A DNA stretch of 64,000 nt from Pseudomonas siliginis (GTDB lineage Bacteria; Pseudomonadota; Gammaproteobacteria; Pseudomonadales; Pseudomonadaceae). The notes beneath the pieces were generated by a model. The model was not told the DNA's origin, ran no database searches, and saw only the letters and a list, made by a program, of their open reading frames with translations. The first letter of the stretch is position 1. Each line of letters opens with the position of its first letter. Positions 16,555 to 25,870 of the stretch are shown piece after piece. The stretch covers positions 124,001 through 188,000 of the forward strand of contig NZ_JAHSTW010000013.1 of NCBI RefSeq assembly GCF_019145195.1. The letters run 5' to 3'. The translations under genes and the position numbers were made by a program.

Positions 16555-18063
16555 ATGCGTATCCACGTCAGCTTCATCGACCGCGTCGGCATCACCCAGG
16601 AAGTCCTGGCTATCCTCGGTGGGCGCAATCTCAATCTGGATGCGGTGGAGATGATCCCGCCGAACGTCTACATCGACGCGCCGACCCTCAGCCCGCAAGT
16701 GCTCGAAGAACTGAAAGATGCGCTGTTTCGCGTGCTCGGCGTGGAAGCGGTGACCGTGGTCGATATCCTCCCCGGCCAGCGCCGGCACTTGCAACTCGAT
16801 GCCCTGCTCGCGGCGATGACCGACCCGGTGCTGGCCCTCGACAGCGCCGGCAAGGTGCTGCTGGCCAACCCGGCGTTGATTGCCCTGTACGGTCGCGAAC
16901 CGGCCGGCGAAAGCGTCTCGGCGCTGTTCAACGATCCCGGTCTGCTCGACACCCTGCTGGAAAACGGCTTTCGCCTGCCGCTGCGCGAAATCACCGTCAA
17001 CGGCCAGACCCTGCTGCTCGACGCCACGCCGATCACCGACGCCGGCGCCCTGCTGACCCTGTATCAACCGAACCGCATTGGCGAACAACTCTCGGCACTG
17101 CATCACGATCACGCCGAAGGCTTCGACGCCCTGCTCGGCGAGTCTCCGGCGATCCGCACGCTCAAGGCCCGCGCGCAACGGGTCGCCGCCCTTGATGCAC
17201 CATTGTTGATTCAAGGCGAAACCGGCACCGGTAAAGAATTGGTGGCCCGCGCCTGTCACGCGATCAGTGCGCGGCACAGCGCTCCCTTTCTGGCGTTGAA
17301 CTGCGCAGCGCTGCCGGAAAACCTCGCCGAAAGCGAACTGTTCGGCTACGCCCCCGGCGCTTTCACTGGCGCGGCGCGTGGCGGTAAACCGGGACTGATG
17401 GAGCTGGCCAACCAGGGCACGGTGTTCCTTGATGAGATCGGCGAGATGTCGCCGTACTTGCAGGCCAAACTCCTGCGTTTTCTCAACGACGGCAGCTTCC
17501 GCCGCGTCGGTGGTGATCGTGAAGTGAAGGTCAACGTGCGCATCCTCAGCGCGACTCACCGCGATCTGGAAAAAATGGTCAGCGAAGGCCTGTTCCGCGA
17601 AGACCTGTTCTATCGCCTCAACGTGCTCAACGTCGAAGTGCCGCCGCTGCGTGAACGCGGTCAGGACATCCTGCTGCTGGCGCGTTATTTCATGCAGCAG
17701 GCCTGTGCGCAGATCCAGCGCCCGGTCTGCCGCCTGGCGCCCGGCACTTATCCGGCGCTGCTCGGCAATCGCTGGCCGGGCAACGTGCGGCAATTGCAGA
17801 ACGTGATTTTTCGCGCAGCGGCGATTTGCGAGAGCAGCCTGGTCGATATCGGTGACCTCGACATCGCCGGCACTTCGGTGGCGCGCCAGGCCGATACCGA
17901 TGTCGACAGCCTGGAGCAAGCGGTCGAATCGTTCGAACGAGAGCTATTGGAAAAGCTCTACGTCAGCTATCCCTCGACCCGACAACTGGCGAGCCGCTTG
18001 CAAACCTCGCACACCGCTATCGCCCATCGCCTGCGCAAATACGGCATTCCCAATAAACCCTGA
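16555..18063 (+). CDS. gcsR: TyrR-like sigma-54 activator of glycine cleavage, GcsR
   Basis: This is a 502-residue enhancer-binding protein. An N-terminal ACT-like domain (about 1-75), a PAS-like domain (about 80-160), an AAA+ ATPase domain (about 190-420) and a TyrR-type helix-turn-helix at the C-terminus (about 470-500) follow in order. Walker A is GETGTGKE at 221-228. GAFTGA at 268-273 is intact, so it can contact sigma-54, unlike E. coli TyrR. It sits upstream of the gcv operon on the same strand, next to three palindromes and a -24/-12 promoter. In P. aeruginosa GcsR responds to glycine and activates gcvH2-gcvP2-glyA2-sdaA-gcvT2. The assignment rests on family plus context. Confidence 0.93.
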   Translation: MRIHVSFIDRVGITQEVLAILGGRNLNLDAVEMIPPNVYIDAPTLSPQVLEELKDALFRVLGVEAVTVVDILPGQRRHLQLDALLAAMTDPVLALDSAGKVLLANPALIALYGREPAGESVSALFNDPGLLDTLLENGFRLPLREITVNGQTLLLDATPITDAGALLTLYQPNRIGEQLSALHHDHAEGFDALLGESPAIRTLKARAQRVAALDAPLLIQGETGTGKELVARACHAISARHSAPFLALNCAALPENLAESELFGYAPGAFTGAARGGKPGLMELANQGTVFLDEIGEMSPYLQAKLLRFLNDGSFRRVGGDREVKVNVRILSATHRDLEKMVSEGLFREDLFYRLNVLNVEVPPLRERGQDILLLARYFMQQACAQIQRPVCRLAPGTYPALLGNRWPGNVRQLQNVIFRAAAICESSLVDIGDLDIAGTSVARQADTDVDSLEQAVESFERELLEKLYVSYPSTRQLASRLQTSHTAIAHRLRKYGIPNKP

Positions 18064-18097
18064 CTCACCACGCATCCCTATTGCAGGAAATTCCCCA

Positions 18098-18186
18098 TGT
18101 GGGAGCGAGCCTGCTCGCGAAAGCGGTCTATCAGCAAAATAGCTGGCGCCTGACACACCGTATTCGCGAGCAGGCTCGCTCCCACA
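18098..18186. repeat. REP pair (inverted), copy 6
   Basis: Forward then reverse arms between gcsR and the operator region of the gcv operon. It may insulate the two transcripts. Confidence 0.9.
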
Positions 18187-18231
18187 GGGTTTTATGGTGT
18201 ATTCGAAATCCGTTCAAAAACGACCTCCACC

Positions 18232-18249
18232 TGTACCGAAAGCGCTACA
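18232..18249 (+). promoter_or_regulatory. GcsR-like operator 1
   Basis: TGTACCG-aaag-CGCTACA is an imperfect palindrome of 18 bases. It resembles the published GcsR site TGTAACG-N4-CGTTCCG as I recall it. It lies about 200 bases before the predicted start of transcription. Confidence 0.6.
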
Positions 18250-18250
18250 G

Positions 18251-18268
18251 CGGAACGATATCGCTACA
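18251..18268 (+). promoter_or_regulatory. GcsR-like operator 2
   Basis: CGGAACG-atat-CGCTACA has the 18-base layout of site 1 and starts 19 bases after it, less than two helical turns on. Read on the other strand it is TGTAGCG-N4-CGTTCCG, very close to the P. aeruginosa consensus. Confidence 0.65.
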
Positions 18269-18331
18269 CTCGTCTATGACCAGCGCTGCGCAACGCTTTG
18301 ATCCCGTTCAGCTTTTCTCCTCGCCCCAAGC

Positions 18332-18349
18332 TGTAGCGATTTCGCTACA
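18332..18349 (+). promoter_or_regulatory. GcsR-like operator 3
   Basis: TGTAGCG-attt-CGCTACA has two perfectly inverted 7-base arms and is the most symmetric of the three. Its centre is about 98 bases before the predicted start. Confidence 0.65.
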
Positions 18350-18412
18350 GGCGCAACCTGCCGACACCCACCTGAAAAATACAAGCCATTGATTTATATA
18401 ACTAAATCAACC

Positions 18413-18430
18413 TTGGCCGCATTCTTGCTA
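18413..18430 (+). promoter_or_regulatory. Sigma-54 (-24/-12) promoter of the gcv operon
   Basis: TTGGCCGCATTCTTGCTA has GG at 18415-18416 and GC at 18427-18428 with exactly ten bases between, plus the TTGCT around -12. Transcription would start near 18439, some 75 bases before gcvH. The GcsR-type sites upstream fit activation by an enhancer-binding protein. Confidence 0.85.
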
Positions 18431-18514
18431 CCTGACTCTTCATCTATAAAGGGCTTCGCCGCCCCAAGCTTTCCACCGCGTCCACCAGACGAGTCTGGCC
18501 CCTGAGGAGTTTCC

Positions 18515-18898
18515 ATGAGCGAGTTGCGTTTTACTGAAGATCACGAATGGCTGCGCACCGAAGCCGACGGCAGCGTTACTGTCGGCATCACCGCTTTCGC
18601 GCAGAACGCCCTGGGCGACGTGGTGTTCGTGCAACTGCCTGAGCTGCAGGCTTACGAAAAAGGCGCTGAAGCCGCCACCGTGGAATCGGTGAAAGCCGCC
18701 AGCGGCGTGTACATGCCGCTCGATGGCGACGTGCTGGAAGTCAACCCGGCGCTGCAAGACGCCCCGGAACTGGTCAACGAAGATCCGCTGGGCGAAGGCT
18801 GGTTCTTCCGCTTCCAGCCAAGCGATGCCGCCGCTGTCGGCAAACTGCTCGATCAGGACGCCTATGACCGCCTGATCAAAGCCCAAGCCGAAGCCTGA
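18515..18898 (+). CDS. gcvH: Glycine cleavage system H protein
   Basis: This 127-residue lipoyl carrier shuttles the aminomethyl group from the P protein to the T protein. The lipoylation site is K60 in VESVKAAS. The fold has the usual GITAFAQNALGDVVFVQLP and NEDPLGEGWFFR blocks. ATG 18515 follows a CTGAGGAG ribosome site. It is the first gene of the GcsR/sigma-54 operon, and gcvP follows after 11 bases. P. aeruginosa has two gcv sets; the operon context makes this the gcvH2-type copy. Confidence 0.97.
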   Translation: MSELRFTEDHEWLRTEADGSVTVGITAFAQNALGDVVFVQLPELQAYEKGAEAATVESVKAASGVYMPLDGDVLEVNPALQDAPELVNEDPLGEGWFFRFQPSDAAAVGKLLDQDAYDRLIKAQAEA

Positions 18899-18909
18899 GG
18901 AATTACCCC

Positions 18910-21762
18910 ATGACCGCCATCAATCTCGGCACCGCCAACGAATTCATCGCCCGTCACATCGGCCCGCGCGCCGGTGACGAGCAAGCCATGCTCAACAGCC
19001 TGGGCTACGATTCCCTCGAAGCGCTGAGCGCCAGCGTCATCCCGGAAAGCATCAAGGGCACCAGCGTGCTCGGCATGGACGACGGCCTCAGCGAGGCCGA
19101 CGCCCTGGCGATGATCAAATCCATCGCCGGCAAGAATCAGCTGTTCAAGACCTACATCGGCCAGGGCTACTACAACTGTCACACGCCGTCGCCGATCCTG
19201 CGCAACCTGCTGGAAAACCCGGCCTGGTACACCGCTTACACCCCATACCAGCCAGAAATTTCCCAGGGCCGTCTCGAAGCGCTGCTGAACTTCCAGACCA
19301 TGATCAGCGACCTTACCGGCCTGCCGATCGCCAACGCCTCCCTGCTCGACGAAGCCACCGCCGCTGCCGAAGCCATGACCTTCTGCAAACGCCTGAGCAA
19401 GAACAAGGGCAGCCACCAGTTCTTCGCCTCGATCCACAGCCATCCGCAGACCCTCGACGTGCTGCGCACCCGTGCCGAGCCGCTCGGTATTGACGTGGTC
19501 GTGGGCGATGAGCGCGAACTGACTGACGTCACGCCGTTCTTTGGCGCGCTGCTGCAATATCCGGCGAGCAACGGTGATGTGTTCGACTACCGCGAGCTGA
19601 CCGAGCGCTTCCACGCCGCCAACGCTCTGGTGGCGGTGGCCGCCGACCTGCTCGCCCTGACCCTGCTCACCGCACCGGGCGAATTCGGTGCCGACGTCGC
19701 CATCGGTTCGGCGCAACGCTTCGGCGTGCCGCTGGGCTTCGGTGGCCCGCACGCCGCTTACTTCTCGACTAAAGATGCGTTCAAGCGCGACATGCCGGGC
19801 CGTCTGGTCGGTGTCTCGGTTGACCGTTTCGGCAAGCCGGCTCTGCGTCTGGCGATGCAGACCCGCGAGCAACACATCCGCCGCGAAAAGGCCACCTCGA
19901 ACATCTGCACCGCTCAAGTGCTGCTGGCCAACATCGCCAGCATGTACGCCGTTTACCACGGCCCGAAAGGCCTGACGCAGATCGCCAACCGCGTGCATCA
20001 CCTGACCGCGATTCTGGCCAAGGGCCTGACCGCGCTGGGCGCTCAAGTCGAGCAGGCAAACTTCTTCGACACCCTGACCGTTGCCACCGGCGCAGACACC
20101 GCTGCGCTGCACGACAAGGCGCACGCTCAGCAGATCAACCTGCGTGTGATCGACGCCGAACGTCTGGGCCTGTCGGTCGACGAAACCACCACTCAGGCTG
20201 ATGTCGAAACCCTGTGGGGCCTGTTCGCCAACGGCAAGACCCTGCCAGACTTCGCTGCGCTGGCCGCCTCGGTGCAGAGCACCATCCCTGCTGCGCTGGT
20301 GCGCCAGTCGCCGATCCTCAGCCACCCGGTGTTCAACCGTTATCACTCGGAAACCGAGCTGATGCGCTACCTGCGCAAACTCGCGGACAAGGACCTGGCA
20401 CTGGATCGCACCATGATTCCACTGGGCTCGTGCACCATGAAACTCAACGCCGCCAGCGAAATGATCCCGGTGACCTGGGCCGAATTCGGTGCGCTGCATC
20501 CGTTCGCTCCGGCCGCACAGAGCGCCGGTTATCAGCAATTGACCGATGAGCTGGAAGCGATGCTCTGCGCCGCCACCGGTTACGACTCGATCTCGCTGCA
20601 ACCGAACGCTGGTTCGCAAGGCGAATACGCAGGTCTCCTGGCGATCCGCGCCTACCACCAGAGCCGTGGCGACGAGCGCCGCGACATCTGCCTGATCCCG
20701 TCGTCGGCCCACGGCACCAACCCGGCCACCGCGCAAATGGCCGGTATGCGCGTGGTCGTCACCGCGTGCGATGCCCGCGGCAACGTCGACATCGAAGACC
20801 TGCGCGCCAAAGCCATCGAGCACCGCGAGCACCTCGCTGCGCTGATGATCACCTACCCGTCGACCCACGGCGTGTTCGAAGAAGGCATCCGCGAGATCTG
20901 CGCGATCATTCACGACAACGGCGGCCAGGTGTATATCGACGGCGCCAACATGAACGCCATGGTCGGCCTCTGCGCACCGGGCAAGTTCGGCGGCGACGTC
21001 TCGCACCTGAACCTGCACAAAACCTTCTGCATCCCGCACGGCGGTGGCGGCCCGGGCGTTGGCCCGATCGGCGTCAAATCGCACCTGACCCCGTTCCTGC
21101 CTGGCCACGGCCAGATGGAACGCAAGGAAGGCGCGGTCTGCGCGGCGCCGTTCGGCAGCGCAAGCATTCTGCCGATCACCTGGATGTACATCCGCATGAT
21201 GGGCGGCGCGGGTCTGAAGCGCGCTTCGCAACTGGCGATCCTCAATGCCAACTACATTTCCCGCCGCCTCGAAGAGCATTACCCAGTGCTGTACACCGGC
21301 AGCAACGGCCTGGTAGCGCACGAGTGCATCCTCGATCTGCGTCCGCTGAAAGACAGCAGCGGCATCAGTGTCGATGACGTCGCCAAACGCCTGATCGACT
21401 TCGGCTTCCACGCGCCGACCATGTCGTTCCCGGTCGCCGGCACGCTGATGATCGAGCCGACCGAAAGCGAATCCAAGGAAGAACTGGACCGCTTCTGTGA
21501 CGCGATGATCCGCATCCGCGAAGAAATCCGCGCAGTGGAAAACGGCACCCTGGACAAGGAAGACAACCCACTGAAAAACGCCCCGCACACCGCAGCAGAA
21601 CTGGTTGGCGAATGGACCCACCCGTACAGCCGCGAGCAAGCCGTTTACCCGGTCGCGTCACTGATCGAAGGTAAATACTGGCCGCCGGTCGGCCGCGTCG
21701 ACAACGTCTTCGGCGATCGCAACCTGGTGTGCGCCTGCCCGTCGATCGAAAGCTACGCTTAA
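18910..21762 (+). CDS. gcvP: Glycine dehydrogenase (decarboxylating), P protein
   Basis: This 950-residue PLP enzyme decarboxylates glycine and loads the remaining aminomethyl group on the lipoyl arm of GcvH. It is the fused single-chain form. The PLP lysine is K704 in NLHKTFCIPHGGGG, and the glycine-rich loop follows directly. The N-terminal half keeps the typical FIARHIGP and IGQGYYNCHTP blocks. It is co-transcribed with gcvH (11-base gap). In P. aeruginosa the next gene is glyA2, but here a repeat region and then sdaA follow. Confidence 0.98.
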   Translation: MTAINLGTANEFIARHIGPRAGDEQAMLNSLGYDSLEALSASVIPESIKGTSVLGMDDGLSEADALAMIKSIAGKNQLFKTYIGQGYYNCHTPSPILRNLLENPAWYTAYTPYQPEISQGRLEALLNFQTMISDLTGLPIANASLLDEATAAAEAMTFCKRLSKNKGSHQFFASIHSHPQTLDVLRTRAEPLGIDVVVGDERELTDVTPFFGALLQYPASNGDVFDYRELTERFHAANALVAVAADLLALTLLTAPGEFGADVAIGSAQRFGVPLGFGGPHAAYFSTKDAFKRDMPGRLVGVSVDRFGKPALRLAMQTREQHIRREKATSNICTAQVLLANIASMYAVYHGPKGLTQIANRVHHLTAILAKGLTALGAQVEQANFFDTLTVATGADTAALHDKAHAQQINLRVIDAERLGLSVDETTTQADVETLWGLFANGKTLPDFAALAASVQSTIPAALVRQSPILSHPVFNRYHSETELMRYLRKLADKDLALDRTMIPLGSCTMKLNAASEMIPVTWAEFGALHPFAPAAQSAGYQQLTDELEAMLCAATGYDSISLQPNAGSQGEYAGLLAIRAYHQSRGDERRDICLIPSSAHGTNPATAQMAGMRVVVTACDARGNVDIEDLRAKAIEHREHLAALMITYPSTHGVFEEGIREICAIIHDNGGQVYIDGANMNAMVGLCAPGKFGGDVSHLNLHKTFCIPHGGGGPGVGPIGVKSHLTPFLPGHGQMERKEGAVCAAPFGSASILPITWMYIRMMGGAGLKRASQLAILNANYISRRLEEHYPVLYTGSNGLVAHECILDLRPLKDSSGISVDDVAKRLIDFGFHAPTMSFPVAGTLMIEPTESESKEELDRFCDAMIRIREEIRAVENGTLDKEDNPLKNAPHTAAELVGEWTHPYSREQAVYPVASLIEGKYWPPVGRVDNVFGDRNLVCACPSIESYA

Positions 21763-21783
21763 GAGCGGCAGCTGCAAGTTTCT

Positions 21784-21907
21784 AGCTGCAAGCTGCAAGT
21801 AAGGGCTGATCTGCTTTTAACTTGCGGCTTGTGTCTTGCTGCATGCACTGAGGCCTTATAGAGGCCGCAAGGAAAACCCGATCCGCTTTTACTTGCAGCT
21901 TGCAGCT
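21784..21907. repeat. Intergenic inverted repeat (AGCTGCAAGCTgCAAG family), copy B
   Basis: AGCTGCAAGCTGCAAG (21784-21799) and CTTGCAGCTTGCAGCT (21892-21907) are perfect 16-base inverted repeats. A partial third copy (AACTTGCGGCTTG) and a GGCCTTATAGAGGCC hairpin lie between them. It fills the gap between gcvP and sdaA where glyA would be expected. The same arms occur at 143-202. Confidence 0.85.
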
Positions 21908-21938
21908 TGAAACTCACAACTGCTCCGCAGGAGCCCCC

Positions 21939-23315
<1,377 letters not shown>

Positions 23316-23366
23316 TTAGCCCCCTCTCCCTGCGGGAGAGGATTGGTATGAATCAAGGAGTCCCGC

Positions 23367-24491
23367 ATGACCACCGAACACCTGTCGAAAACCCCGCTGC
23401 ACGCATTGCACCTCGAACTCGGCGCGCGCATGGTGCCCTTCGCCGGCTACGACATGCCCGTGCAATACCCGCTCGGCGTGATGAAAGAACACCAGCACAC
23501 CCGCGAGCAAGCCGGGTTGTTCGACGTCTCGCACATGGGCCAGATTCGCCTGACCGGTGCCAATGCGACCAAAGCCCTGGAAACCCTGGTGCCGGTGGAC
23601 ATCATCGACCTGCCGGTGGGCATGCAGCGTTATGCGATGTTCACCAACGAAAGCGGCGGCATCCTCGACGACCTGATGGTTGCCAATCTGGGCAATGACG
23701 AGTTGTTCCTGGTGGTCAACGCCGCGTGCAAGGATCAGGATCTCGCGCATCTGCAAAAACACATCGGCGATCAGTGCACCATTACGGCGCTGTTCGAAGA
23801 GCGCGCCCTGCTCGCCCTGCAAGGTCCGGCAGCCGTCACAGTGCTGACGCGTCTTGCGCCGGACGTGGCGAAGATGACGTTCATGCAGTTCAACCGTGTG
23901 TCGTTGCTGGGCGTGGACTGCTTTGTCAGCCGCTCGGGCTACACCGGTGAAGACGGTTTCGAAATCTCGGTACCGGCCGCTGAAGCGGAGAAACTAGCCC
24001 GCGCCCTGCTAGCCGAGCCAGAGGTCCAGGCCATCGGCCTTGGCGCCCGCGACTCGCTGCGTCTGGAAGCCGGCCTGTGCCTGTACGGCCACGACATGAA
24101 CACCGAGACCACGCCGATCGAAGCCAGCCTGCTTTGGGCGATCTCCAAGCCACGCCGCGCCGATGGCGCACGGGCCGGGGGTTTCCCGGGCGCGGAGCAA
24201 ATTTTCGCGCAGCAACAAAATGGCGTGGCACGCAAACGCGTCGGCCTGCTGCCACGGGAGCGCACCCCGGTGCGTGAAGGCGCAGAAATCGTCAACGAGG
24301 CCGGCGAGACCATCGGCAGCGTCTGCAGTGGCGGCTTTGGTCCGACCTTGGGCGGGCCATTGGCGATGGGTTACCTTGACACCGCTTACGTCGCGCTCGA
24401 TACACCTGTGTGGGCCATCGTCCGTGGGAAAAAGGTGCAAATGCTTGTAAGCAAAATGCCATTTGTTCCACAACGCTACTATCGCGGTTGA
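23367..24491 (+). CDS. gcvT: Aminomethyltransferase, glycine cleavage T protein
   Basis: This 374-residue enzyme moves the methylene group from lipoyl-GcvH to tetrahydrofolate and frees ammonia. It carries the family blocks GARMVPFAGYDMPVQY, DVSHMGQIRLTG and LGARDSLRLEAGLCLYGHD, the last including the folate-binding region. It has a C-terminal barrel ending VSKMPFVPQRYYRG. The gap from sdaA is 51 bases with an AAGGAG site before ATG 23367. It is the last gene of the operon. Confidence 0.97.
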   Translation: MTTEHLSKTPLHALHLELGARMVPFAGYDMPVQYPLGVMKEHQHTREQAGLFDVSHMGQIRLTGANATKALETLVPVDIIDLPVGMQRYAMFTNESGGILDDLMVANLGNDELFLVVNAACKDQDLAHLQKHIGDQCTITALFEERALLALQGPAAVTVLTRLAPDVAKMTFMQFNRVSLLGVDCFVSRSGYTGEDGFEISVPAAEAEKLARALLAEPEVQAIGLGARDSLRLEAGLCLYGHDMNTETTPIEASLLWAISKPRRADGARAGGFPGAEQIFAQQQNGVARKRVGLLPRERTPVREGAEIVNEAGETIGSVCSGGFGPTLGGPLAMGYLDTAYVALDTPVWAIVRGKKVQMLVSKMPFVPQRYYRG

Positions 24492-24512
24492 TCGACTGTT
24501 TCTATAAGTAAC

Positions 24513-24552
24513 GCGATTGCGTTATGCGTGCACTAATGTGTAACGCAATCGC
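24513..24552. repeat. Inverted repeat after gcvT
   Basis: GCGATTGCGTTA (24513-24524) and TAACGCAATCGC (24541-24552) are perfect 12-base inverted repeats around a 16-base loop. No T-run follows, so it is a weak or Rho-assisted terminator, a 3'-end stabiliser or a protein site. Confidence 0.7.
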
Positions 24553-24701
24553 CATAAAACAGTGCGTTTTTTAACATCTGTTTCGAATATGAACGTTGCT
24601 TATAACGACTGCAAAAAACTGAACCAGACAATCGTCTAAGACTGCACTAGTGAACTGTCTAATTTCCGCGAAGAGCAGTAAAACCGGGGCCTTCGCAGGG
24701 C

Positions 24702-24894
24702 TTGTTTTTTCTCCCATAGTTGGCGTAGAGTTTGTCCACTGTGTTTGCATGGGTCAGCTTGGAATCGTGACCTGGGCAGTAGCCTACAAGTTAGCTACAT
24801 CCCGCTCGACGTCTTCTTACTCCTTGCAACCAGCTCCAGTACTCTTTCATGTGAAAGGGGCTGTCATCAATTTATGCGTCAAAGGAAATAAGAA
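24702..24894 (+). promoter_or_regulatory. Predicted promoter and long leader of the cold-shock gene
   Basis: TTGTTT (24702-24707) and TAGAGT (24726-24731), 18 bases apart, would start transcription near 24738. That leaves a leader of about 157 bases before the cspA-type gene, close to the leader length of E. coli cspA, where the leader senses cold. I could not identify a cold box. The rest of 24492-24894 holds only the inverted repeat listed above and no credible gene. Confidence 0.45.
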
Positions 24895-25107
24895 ATGTCC
24901 ACACGTCAGAGCGGTACCGTCAAGTGGTTTAACGACGAGAAAGGTTTTGGTTTTATCACTCCAGAAAGCGGTCCGGATCTGTTCGTACATTTCCGCGCCA
25001 TTCAGGGCAACGGCTTCAAGAGCCTGAAAGAAGGCCAGAAAGTGACTTTCGTTGCTGTGCAAGGCCAGAAAGGCATGCAGGCTGACGAAGTACAAGCAGA
25101 AGCCTGA
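24895..25107 (+). CDS. Cold-shock protein, CspA family
   Basis: This is a 70-residue single cold-shock domain with both RNA-binding motifs, KGFGFITP (RNP1) and LFVHFRAI (RNP2). These proteins melt RNA structure and bind single-stranded nucleic acid. AAAGGAAATAAGAA precedes ATG 24895. The gene is monocistronic, with a long leader and a strong terminator. It resembles the CapA/CapB/CspD-type proteins of Pseudomonas, but the family members are too alike to choose one name. Confidence 0.96.
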   Translation: MSTRQSGTVKWFNDEKGFGFITPESGPDLFVHFRAIQGNGFKSLKEGQKVTFVAVQGQKGMQADEVQAEA

Positions 25108-25120
25108 TCTTCTGATACGA

Positions 25121-25154
25121 AAAAGCCCCTGATATTGATATCAGGGGCTTTTTT
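25121..25154 (+). terminator. Terminator of the cold-shock gene
   Basis: GCCCCTGAT-AT-TG-AT-ATCAGGGGC (25125-25148) followed by six T residues. The A-run on the left makes it potentially bidirectional. Confidence 0.92.
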
Positions 25155-25204
25155 GTGCGCGCTAATCCGTAAAATGGCGCTTCCATTCGCGTCCCGAGGC
25201 TGCC

Positions 25205-25693
25205 ATGTCGAAACACCTGCTCACGCCGCAAGGGGACTTTCCTCCCGTTGCTCTTGGTCGTCGTCTGGCGGCGATGTTCTACGACTTCCTGCTGTGCACC
25301 GCCCTGCTGATCGTCACCGGATTCATCTATAAGTTGATCCAGGCCGCCATTGTCGGCGAAGAGCGTCTGCGGGCAATGACCGATGCCGGCCAGCTCGATG
25401 GCGATCCGCTCTACTCCACGGTGCTGCTGTTGGTGTTGTTCGGCTTCTTCGCCAAGTTCTGGACCCATGGCGGGCAGACGCTCGGTATGCAGGTGTGGGG
25501 CATTCGCGTGCAGAACAACGACGGCACGGCCATCAGCCTGTGGCAGTCGCTGCTGCGCTTTATGGTGTCGATCGCGTCGTGGTTGTGTATCGGGCTGGGG
25601 TTCTTCTGGTCGCTGTTCGACAAGCAGAAACGCACCTGGCACGACATCTATTCGGATACGTGCGTGGTGCGAATCCCGAAGAAGAGCAAATAA
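25205..25693 (+). CDS. RDD-family membrane protein
   Basis: This 162-residue protein has the RDD domain: an arginine at the first helix (GRRLAAMFYDFLLC), aspartate in the same helix, and WHDIYSDTCVV near the end. Three membrane spans are visible, near 22-48, 70-88 and 113-138. RDD proteins are small membrane proteins, some linked to ion or proton exchange; no substrate can be named here. ATG 25205 is the first good start, although a clear ribosome site is lacking. It stands alone between a terminator and an inverted repeat. Confidence 0.9.
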   Translation: MSKHLLTPQGDFPPVALGRRLAAMFYDFLLCTALLIVTGFIYKLIQAAIVGEERLRAMTDAGQLDGDPLYSTVLLLVLFGFFAKFWTHGGQTLGMQVWGIRVQNNDGTAISLWQSLLRFMVSIASWLCIGLGFFWSLFDKQKRTWHDIYSDTCVVRIPKKSK

Positions 25694-25714
25694 TTTCCAT
25701 GCTCAAGAGTCGGC

Positions 25715-25847
25715 CTGTGGTGAGGGGATTTATCCCCGTCCGGCTGCGTAGCAGTCGTAAAGAAGCACAAGCGGTATCCCTGATATGCCGCGGTGTTTGA
25801 TTTAGGGCGGCTTCGCCACCCAACGGGGATAAATCCCCTCACCACAG
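25715..25847. repeat. Long inverted repeat between the RDD gene and nadA
   Basis: The 24-base arms at 25715-25738 and 25824-25847 (starting CTGTGGTGAGGGGATTTATC) are perfect inverted repeats separated by 85 bases. It lies between convergent genes. It looks like a second REP-type family, present once in this window. Confidence 0.9.
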
Positions 25848-25870
25848 GGCTCACTCATACAAGGGCTCTC

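Noticed and set aside
18281..18298. A fourth GcsR-like site (CAGCGCTGCGCAACGCT)
   Set aside because: It has only a loose match in both arms and lacks the TGTA start.
18862..21639. A 925-codon open frame on the minus strand opposite gcvP
   Set aside because: It is the mirror of a high-GC gene. It shows no family features and its composition fits a third-position shadow. gcvP is complete and well conserved.
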